Source: Haloglomus salinum
GTDB lineage: Archaea; Halobacteriota; Halobacteria; Halobacteriales; Haloarculaceae
Direction: 5' to 3'
Length of the DNA stretch: 64,000 nucleotides
Assembly: GCF_024298825.1 (NCBI RefSeq)
Contig: NZ_CP101153.1
Coordinates: 2,232,001-2,296,000, forward strand
Shown here one piece after another: positions 1 to 8,639 of this stretch. The position numbers and the translations under genes were made by a program. The notes under the pieces were generated by a model. The model was given only the letters and a program-made list of their open reading frames with translations, was not told the DNA's origin and did no database searches. Numbering within the stretch: the first letter of the stretch is position 1; each line of letters opens with the position of its first letter.

Positions 1-94
1 GGACGACGCCCGCGGCGAGGCCGCTGACCGTGACGACGAGGTGACTCGCGAGCAGGACGGCGCCGTTCGTTACTGTTGAATTGTTCTCTTTCAT
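1..94 (-). CDS. N-terminus of a membrane protein (partial, runs off left edge)
   Basis: Reading leftwards from an ATG at 94-92 gives 31 residues up to the window edge: a short polar start (MKENNSTVTNG) followed by a continuous hydrophobic helix. That is the usual beginning of a polytopic membrane protein. It lies 53 nt downstream of the second asparagine-synthase-like gene on the same strand, so it is probably the third gene of that operon. In polysaccharide loci this position often holds an oligosaccharide flippase (Wzx/MATE type), but too little is visible to assign a family; that part is inference from context. Confidence 0.5.
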   Translation of the reverse strand, partial: MKENNSTVTNGAVLLASHLVVTVSGLAAGVV

Positions 95-147
95 GGGTTG
101 TCGGTTGGATTGTGTGTTAAATGGCCGTGTTGTTCGGTTATCGGGCG

Positions 148-1800
148 CTACGGCAGCCACCAGCGGAGGTCGTTCGCCCGGAGCTTCTGCCGGGCCGGGA
201 GGGCCCGGACCGCCCGGTCGTCCGGGAAGAACTGCTCGTCGAGGTCGTGTTCCTCGTACAGCGTCTCCCGGTCCGGCCACGCCGGTTCGATAGGCCCCAC
301 GAGCGGGAGCTTGCGCCGGGCGAACCGCTCGATCTGGTTGAGCAGCTCGATGCGGTGGGGTCGCCCGGGCGGGCGATGTTCGAGGAGCCGGTCGTCCATC
401 ATCGCCAGTGCGTCGGCGACCGTCCCGTAGTGGCGGTGTTCGGGTGGGGTCTCGAGGTGCCACTGGAGCAGTTCGCGGTCGATGGCCACGAACGACTCCA
501 GGTAGTTGTCCGCCAGCTGGGTCCGGAAGTGCATCACCGGCTGGTTCCGCAGCACCAGCAGGTCCATCGCGTTGTGGACGGAGTCGACCCGCGACTGGCC
601 GGCCGCGAGCTCCGCCCGCAGCCGGTCGGCAATGAACGCCCGGGGGTCCTCGAGGTCGAGGTCGAGGTCGGGGAACAGGCCCGCGACGCGGTCGGCCAGC
701 CGGTCGCTCCCCTCGGGCATGAACCCGAGCGTGTCGATGAGCTCGGCCACGGGCTGTGGGTCGTCGACGAGCTGGCGCTGGGGCACCTCCACCCCCAGCA
801 CGGACTTCGAGTCCCACTCGAGGAAGTACCCCTTCAGCAGCGTGTCGTACAGGAGGCCGTGGTACATCGTGTCCGCCTCCAGTTCGTCGTCGTAGCCGCC
901 GTGGTGGACGTGGAGCGACTCCCGTAGCCCCTGCGTGTACGGGACCTTGCAGTCGACGTCGCCGAGGTAGCGGGCCGCGGGCGCCAGCACGGTGTGTTCG
1001 GCATCGAACTGGTCGGCGATGCGCCGGGCGACCTCGACCTCCTGTGAGTCCGGCGCGCCGACGGTGTAGCACTCGGTGATATCCGGCTCGCCGGCGAGGA
1101 TGGTCCGGGAGTCCTGCCCGGCCGACAGCAACAGCCCCTTGCGGCCGGGGTAGCCGGCCCGCCGGTCGATGGCGCGGCCGAGGCGGTCGGCGAGTACCGC
1201 CGCGTGGTCGCCCGGCTGCGGGTCGTAGACGAAGCGGTCGAACTCGCCGACCGACGCGGCGCGGAGGTAGCCGTCGAACGGGACGCGCTCGAGCGACTCG
1301 AACAGCGTCCGCTCGCCCAGCACCGTCCCGAGGTGGAGGAACTCGAGCACCGCGGTGCGGTCCGGGGCGGGGTCGCCCAGCAGCCCCCGGAAGATGGATG
1401 CGTCCGTCCCGAAGGCGCGGATACCGGGTGCGTCCGTGTAGAAGCACTCCCACGAGCGCAGGGGGTCGGTCGCGACCAGCGCGTCGCCGTCGACCTCGAC
1501 CACCGCGAGGTAGGACCCGTTGAGCCGGTCGAGTGCCTCGTCGTTGCCGACGACGTGGTTCTCGAGCAGCCACGCCGCGGGGTCCGCCTCGGCCGTGGTC
1601 GGCGTGAACGCCTCGCCCCAGACGACACAGACCCCGCGGTCGGACTCGGCGACGGCCGTCCGGTCGGCCACGCCCAGCGCGGGGTCACGGACGCCGACAG
1701 TCACGGACTCGCCCTCGACGACGCTGTGGAACTCCGCCTCGTCACGGAAGTCGGTGAAGGCGTCGCGGTCGCCGAAGACGCCGAACAGTTCCTTGTTCAT
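148..1800 (-). CDS. Asparagine-synthase-like protein (C-terminal PP-loop synthetase domain)
   Basis: 550 residues. Residues 226-231 read SAGQDS, the PP-loop ATP-pyrophosphatase motif (SGGxDS) with Ala for the first Gly. This marks the synthetase domain that adenylates a carboxylate in the AsnB family. The N-terminal ~170 residues look like the glutamine-amidotransferase (Ntn) domain, but the protein begins MNKELFGVFG and has no Cys at position 2, so glutaminase activity is unlikely. A longer start at 1854 forms a TGATG overlap with the upstream gene and adds 18 low-complexity residues; I prefer 1800 because recognisable domain sequence begins there. It sits in a glycan locus with a second family member and may modify a surface sugar or peptide rather than make free asparagine (inference). 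Confidence 0.8.
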   Translation of the reverse strand: MNKELFGVFGDRDAFTDFRDEAEFHSVVEGESVTVGVRDPALGVADRTAVAESDRGVCVVWGEAFTPTTAEADPAAWLLENHVVGNDEALDRLNGSYLAVVEVDGDALVATDPLRSWECFYTDAPGIRAFGTDASIFRGLLGDPAPDRTAVLEFLHLGTVLGERTLFESLERVPFDGYLRAASVGEFDRFVYDPQPGDHAAVLADRLGRAIDRRAGYPGRKGLLLSAGQDSRTILAGEPDITECYTVGAPDSQEVEVARRIADQFDAEHTVLAPAARYLGDVDCKVPYTQGLRESLHVHHGGYDDELEADTMYHGLLYDTLLKGYFLEWDSKSVLGVEVPQRQLVDDPQPVAELIDTLGFMPEGSDRLADRVAGLFPDLDLDLEDPRAFIADRLRAELAAGQSRVDSVHNAMDLLVLRNQPVMHFRTQLADNYLESFVAIDRELLQWHLETPPEHRHYGTVADALAMMDDRLLEHRPPGRPHRIELLNQIERFARRKLPLVGPIEPAWPDRETLYEEHDLDEQFFPDDRAVRALPARQKLRANDLRWWLP

Positions 1801-1853
1801 CCGTCCCCGCTCGGTCTCGGGCGCCGCGCGCCGCGTGGCCTGGCCCCGCATCA

Positions 1854-3740
1854 TCACTGTTTGACCACCGTTCGTCGCTCGCTCGCCTCGTCGTCCGATT
1901 CCGTCATCCGGTCGAGGAGCGGGGTCTCGAGGAACGTGAGCAGCGAGTACAGGACCGGCGACTCGTCGTCGCCGGCCATGTGCGCCCGGTAGCTGTCGAG
2001 AGCTCCCTCGTAGTCGATGAACGGCAACGCGCGGATGGCCTCCTGATTCTCGACGATGGTCTCGACCGGGAAGTTCCGGGCTCGCACCAGCGCCGCCCGG
2101 TCGGGCCACGGGCTGTGGTCGAGGTGGTCCTCCGGTGGCGTCTCGTCGCCGACGTGCTTGCGCCAGAGTCCCTTCAGGTTCCCGCCGACCCAGTCGACGG
2201 GGAAGCGGTGCTTGAGGGGCATTCCCGTCCGGGCGTGGGGGAGCTCGGCCAGCTCGGGCGAGAGCTGCTCGACCGCCCGGTCGATGAAGTCACGCCGAAG
2301 GAAGTACCGCATCGGAACCTGCTGCTGGAGGTCCAGCAGGCGGTTGTCGAGGAACGGTGTCCGGTAGGGGCGCATGTGCATCAGGCTGCGCGAGAAGGTC
2401 GCGTCCGTATCCGCCCCCATCGGGTAGAAGTCGCCGTACAGCACGAGGTCCTGGAGCGAGCCGTACTCGACGCCGTGGCTCACGACGCCGTCGCGGGTCT
2501 CCCGGATGTTGTCGGCGATGACCGAGTCGATGGGCGGTCGCTCCGGCAGGTACGACACCGGGTCGACCACTTCCGTCGTCGTGAGCGAGACGTAGTCCTC
2601 GACGGACTCGACCGGATTCCGGAACGGGAGCTTCAGGGTCCCGACCGGCCCCAGCGAGAGCGAGCGCGCGTCGAGCTTGCTGCCCTTGAACAGCGAGTCC
2701 GCGTACAGTCCGGAGACGAGGACGTCGACCTCCTCGCTGATCTCGTCGTCGAACCCCGTGAAGTACGCCTGGTCGAACCAGCCGCTGAAGTTCGAGATGG
2801 CGGGGTTGCGCTCGAGCGCGGCGGCCTCGTGGTCCGGGTCGCGCTGGAGCAGGTGGAACTCGTCGCCGGCGGTGTCGGCGGCCTCGCTGGCGACGTTCGC
2901 CTCCCGGCTCATCCAGTCGGCGATGTGGAACGCGGTGACCGGCTGGTCCATCGCGGCCTGCACGAGCCGGGAGTCGCTCCCCCCGCTCAGGAGGATGCCG
3001 TAGTCGAGGTCGTCGCGCGTCCACTCCTGCACCACGGTCTGGAACGTGTCGGTGAACCGGTCGAGGTACGTCTCGAAGTCCTCGTCGACCGGCTCGTAGC
3101 TGGGTCGCCAGTACGTGTCCACCGAGAGCGAGCCGTCCGCCAGGTCGACCGTCGCGATGGAACCGGGCGGTACCTCGCGCACGCCCGAGAGCGGCGTCTC
3201 CACGCCGAGCACCCGGCGGAGCTGGAAGTACTCCTGGAGATGCGGCGCCTCGAACTCCGGATTCACGTCCGGGTGGAGCGGCAGTGCCTGCAGCTGCGAG
3301 GAGAAGACCAGCCGCCCACCATCGGGCCGCGCGAGGAAGAACGGGCGCGTCGCCACGCGGTCGGTGACGAGCGACACCGTGCCCGCGGTGCGGTCGTAGA
3401 CGACGAGCCCGAAGTCCCCGTTCAACTCGCGGACGAAGTCCATCCCGTACTGGTCGTACAGGTCCGCACAGTAGCGGGCGCTCCCGTCCGGCGGGCCGTC
3501 CCGGGGGACGTAGCTCTCGTCGGCCCCGAAGCCGTAGACGTCCCCCCAGACCCAGATGAGCGCCTCCCCGTTGCGGGCCCGGACCGGCTGCTCCCCCGAC
3601 AGCAGCGGGTGGAAGGAGCCGAACACCGACAGCCCGTCGTCGACGAACCGGTGGGCCACCTCGTCGTCGCGCCAGGCGATGGCGTCGACGAACGCGTCGG
3701 GCGGCGTTCGGTCGTCGACTGCACCACAGAGTCCTACCAT
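1854..3740 (-). CDS. Asparagine-synthase-like amidotransferase
   Basis: 628 residues, close to the usual AsnB length. The N-terminus MVGLCGAVDD resembles the Ntn-type glutaminase start, but the only early Cys is residue 5, not the processed residue-2 nucleophile. Residues 252-257 read SGGSDS, a perfect PP-loop for ATP binding. The family converts aspartate to asparagine with glutamine or ammonia; haloarchaeal paralogues in polysaccharide loci probably act on another carboxylate (inference). It is the first gene of a minus-strand operon and overlaps the next possible start by 1 nt (TGATG). The 15-bp palindrome at 3774-3788 lies 34 nt upstream of the ATG and is the only obvious control element. 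Confidence 0.85.
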   Translation of the reverse strand: MVGLCGAVDDRTPPDAFVDAIAWRDDEVAHRFVDDGLSVFGSFHPLLSGEQPVRARNGEALIWVWGDVYGFGADESYVPRDGPPDGSARYCADLYDQYGMDFVRELNGDFGLVVYDRTAGTVSLVTDRVATRPFFLARPDGGRLVFSSQLQALPLHPDVNPEFEAPHLQEYFQLRRVLGVETPLSGVREVPPGSIATVDLADGSLSVDTYWRPSYEPVDEDFETYLDRFTDTFQTVVQEWTRDDLDYGILLSGGSDSRLVQAAMDQPVTAFHIADWMSREANVASEAADTAGDEFHLLQRDPDHEAAALERNPAISNFSGWFDQAYFTGFDDEISEEVDVLVSGLYADSLFKGSKLDARSLSLGPVGTLKLPFRNPVESVEDYVSLTTTEVVDPVSYLPERPPIDSVIADNIRETRDGVVSHGVEYGSLQDLVLYGDFYPMGADTDATFSRSLMHMRPYRTPFLDNRLLDLQQQVPMRYFLRRDFIDRAVEQLSPELAELPHARTGMPLKHRFPVDWVGGNLKGLWRKHVGDETPPEDHLDHSPWPDRAALVRARNFPVETIVENQEAIRALPFIDYEGALDSYRAHMAGDDESPVLYSLLTFLETPLLDRMTESDDEASERRTVVKQ

Positions 3741-3773
3741 CAGTTGTCCACTCCTGACACGCCAGGGGCTTTG

Positions 3774-3788
3774 TTATCCGAGCCGTAA
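3774..3788 (-). promoter_or_regulatory. 15-bp palindromic promoter element (asparagine-synthase-like operon)
   Basis: On the minus strand it reads TTACGGCTCGGATAA followed by CAAAGC, 34 nt upstream of the ATG at 3740. It belongs to the TTAY-N7-RTAA family found throughout the window. There is no separate TATA box between it and the start, so the proximal GATAA arm may occupy the TATA position. Confidence 0.6.
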
Positions 3789-3795
3789 TCCCGAT

Positions 3796-4122
3796 TCAGG
3801 GCTGTCTCGGGGCATGGAGCGGTCGTTTCGGGCCTGCCTGGAGGTGGCCCAGCGTCTGGAGGCGCTCCTCGACCTCGTCGTCGAACGCCATGCCCTGTGT
3901 CTCGTCGCCTGTCCCGAGCAGGCCGAACGTCTCGGCGGCGGCGTGCTCGACGCCGTGCCGGTGCGGGAGTTCGCCCGTGAAGATGCTCGTGTGGCTCGGG
4001 ACGCTCCAGGAACTCGCCGTGCGACAGCCCTCGAACAGGCAGTCCGAGGCCTCGCGCAGCCGGGGGCGTACTCGTCGAAGTAGTCCTTCCAGACGGTGTC
4101 GAGGACGACGTTCCGGGTCATG
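3796..4122 (-). pseudogene. Relic of a sulfatase / alkaline-phosphatase-superfamily gene
   Basis: From the ATG at 4122 the minus strand encodes MTRNVVLDTVWKDYFDEYAP. After a one-base frameshift near 4061 it continues with the family motif SSWSVPSHTSIFTGELPHRH, and then jumps to a typical sulfatase C-terminus ending VEERLQTLGHL before a TGA at 3796-3798. A full sulfatase is about 450-550 residues; here the N- and C-terminal ends are joined with the centre missing, plus a frameshift and a small deletion in the first strand. The gene is not functional. It lies immediately upstream of the asparagine-synthase-like operon, so a sulfatase was probably once part of this glycan locus (inference). Confidence 0.8.
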
Positions 4123-4839
4123 CAGCCGCTCCGGGCTGTGGGTGGCCCGTCGTCGGTGTCGGTCCCGTCCGCCAGAGCCGGTGTCGCTGGACGCGACGGT
4201 GCGGAGACATACCCGTATCCAGAACCACTCGTCTCGTTGTTATCGGCGGCGGAAGGGTGTGGAGGCCGAACAGCCGCTCTACCCCGTAGAGCGGACTGCC
4301 GGGGTCGTAGATGGCCCCCGTCGGGTCTCTCGGCGGGCGAGTGTCCAGTCCTCCGCCGTCCCCGGTATGCCGTACTCGACTCTGTGGGGGTATTGTTAGT
4401 GTCGGCGTTATCCTGATATCCCTGCCCCCTGGCGCGGCCTTCTCCTGCCATCTCCGCCTCCGGACGCGGCGATGGCCCATGGGTCACGCACTCGTTCTGG
4501 GGTCCCCCGTGCGCTCTCTCGAGCCGCCTCGCTGGCCCTCCAACTTAACAGCCCGGCTATATCGGGCTAGATGGCGCTAATCGCAAGACGGCGGTGGGGT
4601 GTAACGGTGTGAAACAGTCGATTTACGCGGTGGGTAACGGATTGAAACGGTTCGAAATGGGGTCTGATGCCATGCAGAGGCTGTGATAGTGGGGGGTGTA
4701 TGGCAACCGCTATCATCGATTCACGGAACGGAGCACAACCCACTCCGTAACGGTTCGATTCCACTCCACAACGGTCTGAAAGTCCTAGAACCGAGATTTC
4801 CCTTTATCCTCCCGAATCGCATTGGGTTGGGCGACGACA
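4123..4839. other. Intergenic region, no intact gene
   Basis: Seven hundred bases without a supported gene. Short open frames on both strands are Arg/Pro/Gly-rich shadows. The minus-strand segment near 4250-4320 (YDPGSPLYGVERLFGLH) could be a further scrap of the decayed sulfatase, but I cannot prove it. A TTTATCC element at 4803-4809 serves the next gene. Confidence 0.5.
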
Positions 4840-5325
4840 ATGAGTGTCCAGACAGAGCGGCCGGCCGACGACGGCGATTCGAGTTCGAGTACAGAGGCGG
4901 ACGCGAACACGAGTATCGAGAAGGACGACGCGTTCCACATCCTGCAGAACTCCCGGCGCCGCGCGGTCCTGCGGTATCTCGCTGCCCACGACGAGGAGGA
5001 GCGGTTCGTGATGCGGGACCTGGCCGAGGAGGTCGCGGCGTGGGAACACGACACGACGGTCCAGCAGCTGGTCTCGGACGAGCGCCAGCGGGTCTACATC
5101 GCGCTCTACCAGTCCCATCTCCCGAAGCTCGACGACCACGATATCATCGAGTACAACCAGTCCCGCGGGGTCGTCGAGCCGACCGAACTCGTCGACGCGC
5201 TCGCGCCCTATCTCGACGAGGGGCTCCACTCCGACGCCGACCTCACCGTCGAGGAGGAGTCCGAGTCGACCGAGGCACAGGGCGAGAGCATCACCGAGAC
5301 GGTCTCTGCGTTCTTCTCCCGGTAA
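4840..5325 (+). CDS. DUF7344-type winged-helix regulator
   Basis: 161 residues. After about 25 acidic, disordered residues comes a winged-helix-like domain: AFHILQNSRRRAVLRYL, a middle segment EEVAAWEHD, then RQRVYIALYQSHLPKLDDHDI. This is the haloarchaeal pattern of an N-terminal helix with Arg residues and a late LYQxHLPKL helix, assigned to DUF7344 from memory. The C-terminal 45 residues are acidic and low complexity. Such proteins are presumed DNA-binding; no target is known from the sequence. The ATG at 4840 is preferred over the TTG at 4822. The element TTATCCTCCCGAATC ends 22 nt before the ATG and is a degenerate relative of the window's palindrome at the same distance as in the related gene at 6442. 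Confidence 0.8.
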   Translation: MSVQTERPADDGDSSSSTEADANTSIEKDDAFHILQNSRRRAVLRYLAAHDEEERFVMRDLAEEVAAWEHDTTVQQLVSDERQRVYIALYQSHLPKLDDHDIIEYNQSRGVVEPTELVDALAPYLDEGLHSDADLTVEEESESTEAQGESITETVSAFFSR

Positions 5326-5565
5326 CTGCTTGACGCCGCGCTCACGGTGTGACCGAGCCCAGGGGTACTGCCGACTTGCTCAGTATATTCTGGAAGATGC
5401 CCTGTAGATTGTTTCTGCCGGATATCGTTCCTGAAATCTGCAATTGAAATGGAGATGTGTGGGGTGTATCTATTGGTGCTGATTTCCGCTAGAACGCTCG
5501 GGCGGTCGGTGGGGCGCTCGGCGGGCGTGTGGTGTGGGTGTCCTGCACGGCGCACGAGCGGGTCG

Positions 5566-5925
5566 TCACTCCCTGATTTCGATGCGTCCGGTGTTGAATA
5601 TCTCCACGTCGTACTCCTCGATGGACAACTGGAACGGCCCCCCCTTGCGCAGGTCCCCGTTCGGTTGCGGCCGGAACATCCGATCGAGCGCGTCCGGGTC
5701 GACGTACTCCTGGAACCGCGGAAGGAACTCCGTCGGGGAACTGTCGGCTGCGGCGGCGAGCGCGAGTGAGAGGGTCACCGTCAGCCCGTCCTCCTCGACG
5801 TCGTGGTGGGCGATGTACAGCGTGCGCCCGTCCTCTACCTGCGCTACGTCCTCTATCACGTCGCCCGGGTCCGCCCGGTCCAGGCCCGACGCGCCCCCCG
5901 GGGTCCTGCTACTTTCGGATGCCAT
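5566..5925 (-). CDS. HalOD1 output-domain protein
   Basis: 119 residues. The C-terminal two thirds carry the haloarchaeal output domain 1 signature: a hydrophobic strand region, VDPDALDRMF at about residues 75-85, then a strand pair ending VEIFNTGRIEIRE. HalOD1 is a stand-alone or fused output domain found almost only in haloarchaea, with unknown biochemistry. No DNA-binding or membrane segment is visible. A 17-bp palindrome (TTATC-N7-GATAA, 5981-5997) lies 56 nt upstream of the ATG at 5925. It resembles the window's 15-bp element but its spacing is two bases longer. Confidence 0.75.
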   Translation of the reverse strand: MASESSRTPGGASGLDRADPGDVIEDVAQVEDGRTLYIAHHDVEEDGLTVTLSLALAAAADSSPTEFLPRFQEYVDPDALDRMFRPQPNGDLRKGGPFQLSIEEYDVEIFNTGRIEIRE

Positions 5926-6031
5926 CGTGGATGAGGTCTGGACCTACGTTGCCACCTCGAACGTAAAAAACCTCCAGCTATTATCTGGTTCTGATAACTG
6001 TCCTGAACAGCCGATAACCGCCCTCTCACTG

Positions 6032-6442
6032 CTACTCGCTCTTCGAGACGATACCCCGGCCCGTGTCGAACGACACGATGCCTGCTCTGTCGAGCACGGG
6101 CAGGTCGACGAGGTACAGTTCCTCGTGGATGTCGAACCAGGTTCGGCCGCTCGCCGACTCCGTGTGCTCGTGTTCCCACTCGTGTACGGCGTCGGTTACC
6201 CGGTCGATGGTCACCTGTCCCTCGAGCCGTCCGAGAAGCGCGATGAGGTAGCTGTAGCGCGTTCCCGGCGGCTGGTCGACAGTGGACTCCTTGCCTCCAG
6301 TGACTGCTATCTCCTCCACGGACTCGGTCTCGGGTCGGGTGCAGTTTGACGCGATCATCGGTGAGAGCGGACGGTAGGTGATACAGCGGTATCGGCACGG
6401 CCGCCGAGTACGGACCCCTGCGGACATCGTCCTCACCTGCAC
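6032..6442 (-). CDS. DUF7344-like regulator
   Basis: 136 residues from the ATG at 6442. The region after residue 60 matches the DUF7344 pattern weakly but in order: YSYLIALLGRLEGQVTIDRV, then AVHEWEHEH, then EELYLVDLPVLDRAGIVSFD, the equivalent of LYQxHLPKLxxxGxVxYD. The N-terminal 40 residues are Arg/Cys-rich and unlike the family, so translation could begin at one of several internal Met codons. A 15-bp palindrome ends 22 nt before 6442, which supports a leaderless start there. Probably a small DNA-binding regulator; target unknown. Confidence 0.65.
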   Translation of the reverse strand: MQVRTMSAGVRTRRPCRYRCITYRPLSPMIASNCTRPETESVEEIAVTGGKESTVDQPPGTRYSYLIALLGRLEGQVTIDRVTDAVHEWEHEHTESASGRTWFDIHEELYLVDLPVLDRAGIVSFDTGRGIVSKSE

Positions 6443-6463
6443 TCTCGGCGACCGGTTGCTTTG

Positions 6464-6478
6464 TAATCGGCCGGATAA
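6464..6478 (-). promoter_or_regulatory. 15-bp palindromic promoter element (DUF7344-like gene)
   Basis: Minus-strand sequence TTATCCGGCCGATTA followed by CAAAGC, 22 nt upstream of the ATG at 6442. The CAAAGC tail is identical to that of the sites at 3774 and 30524. Confidence 0.55.
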
Positions 6479-7001
6479 CCCCCCACTCTGGTTTATACCG
6501 GGTCGTGATATTGTCTCTCAGTCACAACCATAGAATATCTGATATCAATTGCTACGGCATACTGACGGACCCTCGCTCTGGGGCAGCTTCCGACCGAATT
6601 CCAGGGCCGGTGTGGCACTTCCAACTGGACAGAGTGGCTCTGTGGGTGCGCTCTAACCAGTTATCGGCGCTTCGTCGCCCTGACTCGACGGTTGCCGAGA
6701 ACTGGTTGGTCGCGATGACTGGTACTCCGCTCCGGACTGTTTCATTATGCCGGTTTCTTGTCATTCTTCTACGGAATACATAATCTGCCGTCGCTCCTAG
6801 GGAACACTCTTATCCGAGCGTCCCGCCAGCGTTCGTACGACCAATCGTTTCCGCCTCCGATGACTCCCACTCCCCCCGCGCTCCCGCGTTCCCGGCACGC
6901 GATTCCTCGCCCACGACGGACGGGGTCGCTCGGTCGTGGGTGTACCACGACTCCGTTACGAGGTCACCAGCGGTCACGCTGTGGCCAGGTGAACCGATAG
7001 G
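6479..7001. other. Intergenic region, no gene seen
   Basis: About 520 bases with lower GC than the surroundings and stops in all frames apart from short shadows. The TTATCC at 6810-6815 may be promoter-like but has no second palindrome arm. Nothing else recognised. Confidence 0.5.
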
Positions 7002-8597
7002 ATGTCGGCCGACGGCCTCTCGACGCGGACCATCTCCTCGCTCGCGTTCCTCGCACTCTGTGTGGTCCTTTCGGCCGTGGTCTCGCCCCTCGCTCTGGGC
7101 GTTGCTGCGGGGGATGGGGCGACCACGCAGCCGAGTGCTGCTACGATGACTGCTCCCGCTACCGCCCCAGCCGCCACGGCCACCGCCGCGTCACGAACCA
7201 CGCCAACCGCCACCCCGACGTTGAGTTCGACCAGCGGCCAGGAGACCGCCACCGCCGAGGACGACGGCGGCATCACCAGGGTCGAGTACGGCGGTCCCGG
7301 CGTGGCCACGCGGGCCCGCGGCCGGACGTACGTCTGGACGGGCGGCGCGACCCTGATGAACGTGAGCGTCCAGCCTGTCGGCGGCCCCGGGCAGCACGAA
7401 CTCTGCCTGGCGCTGCGTGCCGACAACCGGACGGTCACCGACCACGGCTGCCAGAGCGTCGAGGTCCGGTCCTACGGCGGCGCCGCCACGTTCGACATCC
7501 GGAGTCTGGGGGCCAACGGCACCGGCAACCGGACGTTCCTGCTCTGGTTCAAGCGCTCGGGCGAGAGCGGGCGCGTCGACACGGCGACGGTCCCCATCGT
7601 CGCCATCGAGCGCGACGGCGACGCCGACGGTGACTCCCTCTCGAACGAGGAGGAGGCCAGCCGCGGGACCAGTCTTACCGACGCCGACACGGACTCCGAC
7701 GGCCTGCTGGACGGGCCCGAGGTGATGCAGTACAACAGCTCCGCGACGGTCGCGGACACGGACGGCGACGGCGCACGCGATGGTGCGGAGGTCGAGGCCG
7801 GAAGCGACCCCGGCGACCCGGATACGGACGGTGACGGGCTTCTCGACGGCGAGGAGATGAACCACTACGGTACCGACCCGACGGCCGCTGACACGGACGG
7901 TGACGGCCTCTCGGACTGGGAGGAGGTGAAGCGGTACGGCACCGACCCGACAGAGAAGGACTCGGATAGTGACGGCCTCACCGACCAGCAGGAGGTGGCC
8001 CAGTACGGCACCGACCCGACGGTTGCGGACACGGACGGCGACGGCATCGACGACGGGAAGGAGGTCGAACAGGGTACCGACCCGCTCGAGAAGACGACCG
8101 ACACGTCCGGCGGCGGGCCCCTCGTCGACCGGAACGCGACGATATTCATCGGGCTGGGTATCCTCCTCGCGGTCGGCGGTATCGTCGTGTACGGTCGGCT
8201 CGAAGGTGGCTGGCTGGGGACCGGCGGCTTCGACGGTACCGACGCGCCGTCTGCCGGTGGCGGTACCGGTGGCTCGGACGATTCGAGTCACGCCGCCCAC
8301 GTCGATGCGGACGCCGCCGCGTCGTCGCCAGCCGGCGCCGACACGACAGAGGGCGCAGCGGCCGCTGGCGCCGAGATGCCCGACCCCGACCTCCTCTCGC
8401 CGGAGCAGTACATCTGCCGGCTCGTCGAGGTCAACGGCGGCTACATGAAACAGAGCGACATCGTCGACGAGGTCGACTGGTCGAAGGCGACGGTGAGCCG
8501 ACGGCTCTCCTCGATGGAGGAGGGCGGCGATATCGAGCGGACCCGCATGGGTCGCGGGAAGATCGTCACGCTCCCCGGCGTGGAACTCGACGAGTAG
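7002..8597 (+). CDS. Transmembrane protein: extracellular Ca-loop (TSP3-like) repeats with cytoplasmic winged helix
   Basis: 531 residues. Order: signal/TM helix at about 8-33; a Thr/Ala-rich linker; a beta-rich region at about 85-200; five to six thrombospondin-type-3-like repeats at about 205-365 with loops of the form DTDGDGLxDxEE(V/M)xxYGTDP; a TM helix at about 380-400; a Gly/Ala/Asp linker; and a C-terminal winged helix at about 465-530 (YICRLVEVNGGYMKQSDIV, WSKATVSRRLSSMEE, GRGKIVTLP). The DxDxDG loops bind calcium in known families. The predicted topology puts the repeats outside and the DNA-binding domain inside, so this looks like a one-component membrane regulator that could sense calcium, salt or surface state (inference). 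The winged helix is of the same type as in the gene at 45927. Confidence 0.85.
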   Translation: MSADGLSTRTISSLAFLALCVVLSAVVSPLALGVAAGDGATTQPSAATMTAPATAPAATATAASRTTPTATPTLSSTSGQETATAEDDGGITRVEYGGPGVATRARGRTYVWTGGATLMNVSVQPVGGPGQHELCLALRADNRTVTDHGCQSVEVRSYGGAATFDIRSLGANGTGNRTFLLWFKRSGESGRVDTATVPIVAIERDGDADGDSLSNEEEASRGTSLTDADTDSDGLLDGPEVMQYNSSATVADTDGDGARDGAEVEAGSDPGDPDTDGDGLLDGEEMNHYGTDPTAADTDGDGLSDWEEVKRYGTDPTEKDSDSDGLTDQQEVAQYGTDPTVADTDGDGIDDGKEVEQGTDPLEKTTDTSGGGPLVDRNATIFIGLGILLAVGGIVVYGRLEGGWLGTGGFDGTDAPSAGGGTGGSDDSSHAAHVDADAAASSPAGADTTEGAAAAGAEMPDPDLLSPEQYICRLVEVNGGYMKQSDIVDEVDWSKATVSRRLSSMEEGGDIERTRMGRGKIVTLPGVELDE

Positions 8598-8639
8598 CTC
8601 CGGGTCACACCCCGTCTGCACCCGCCGGAGGCTGGCCGT

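Noticed and set aside
1980..3788. 602-codon plus-strand frame opposite the asparagine-synthase-like gene
   Set aside because: Antisense shadow; the minus strand has a PP-loop motif and a clear start with promoter element.
5981..5997. TTATC-N7-GATAA palindrome upstream of the HalOD1 gene
   Set aside because: 17 bp instead of 15, so not counted as a site, though it may be a related operator.
6505..6783. 92-codon plus-strand frame in the AT-richer gap
   Set aside because: No domain, ordinary codon pattern absent, and no promoter at a sensible distance.
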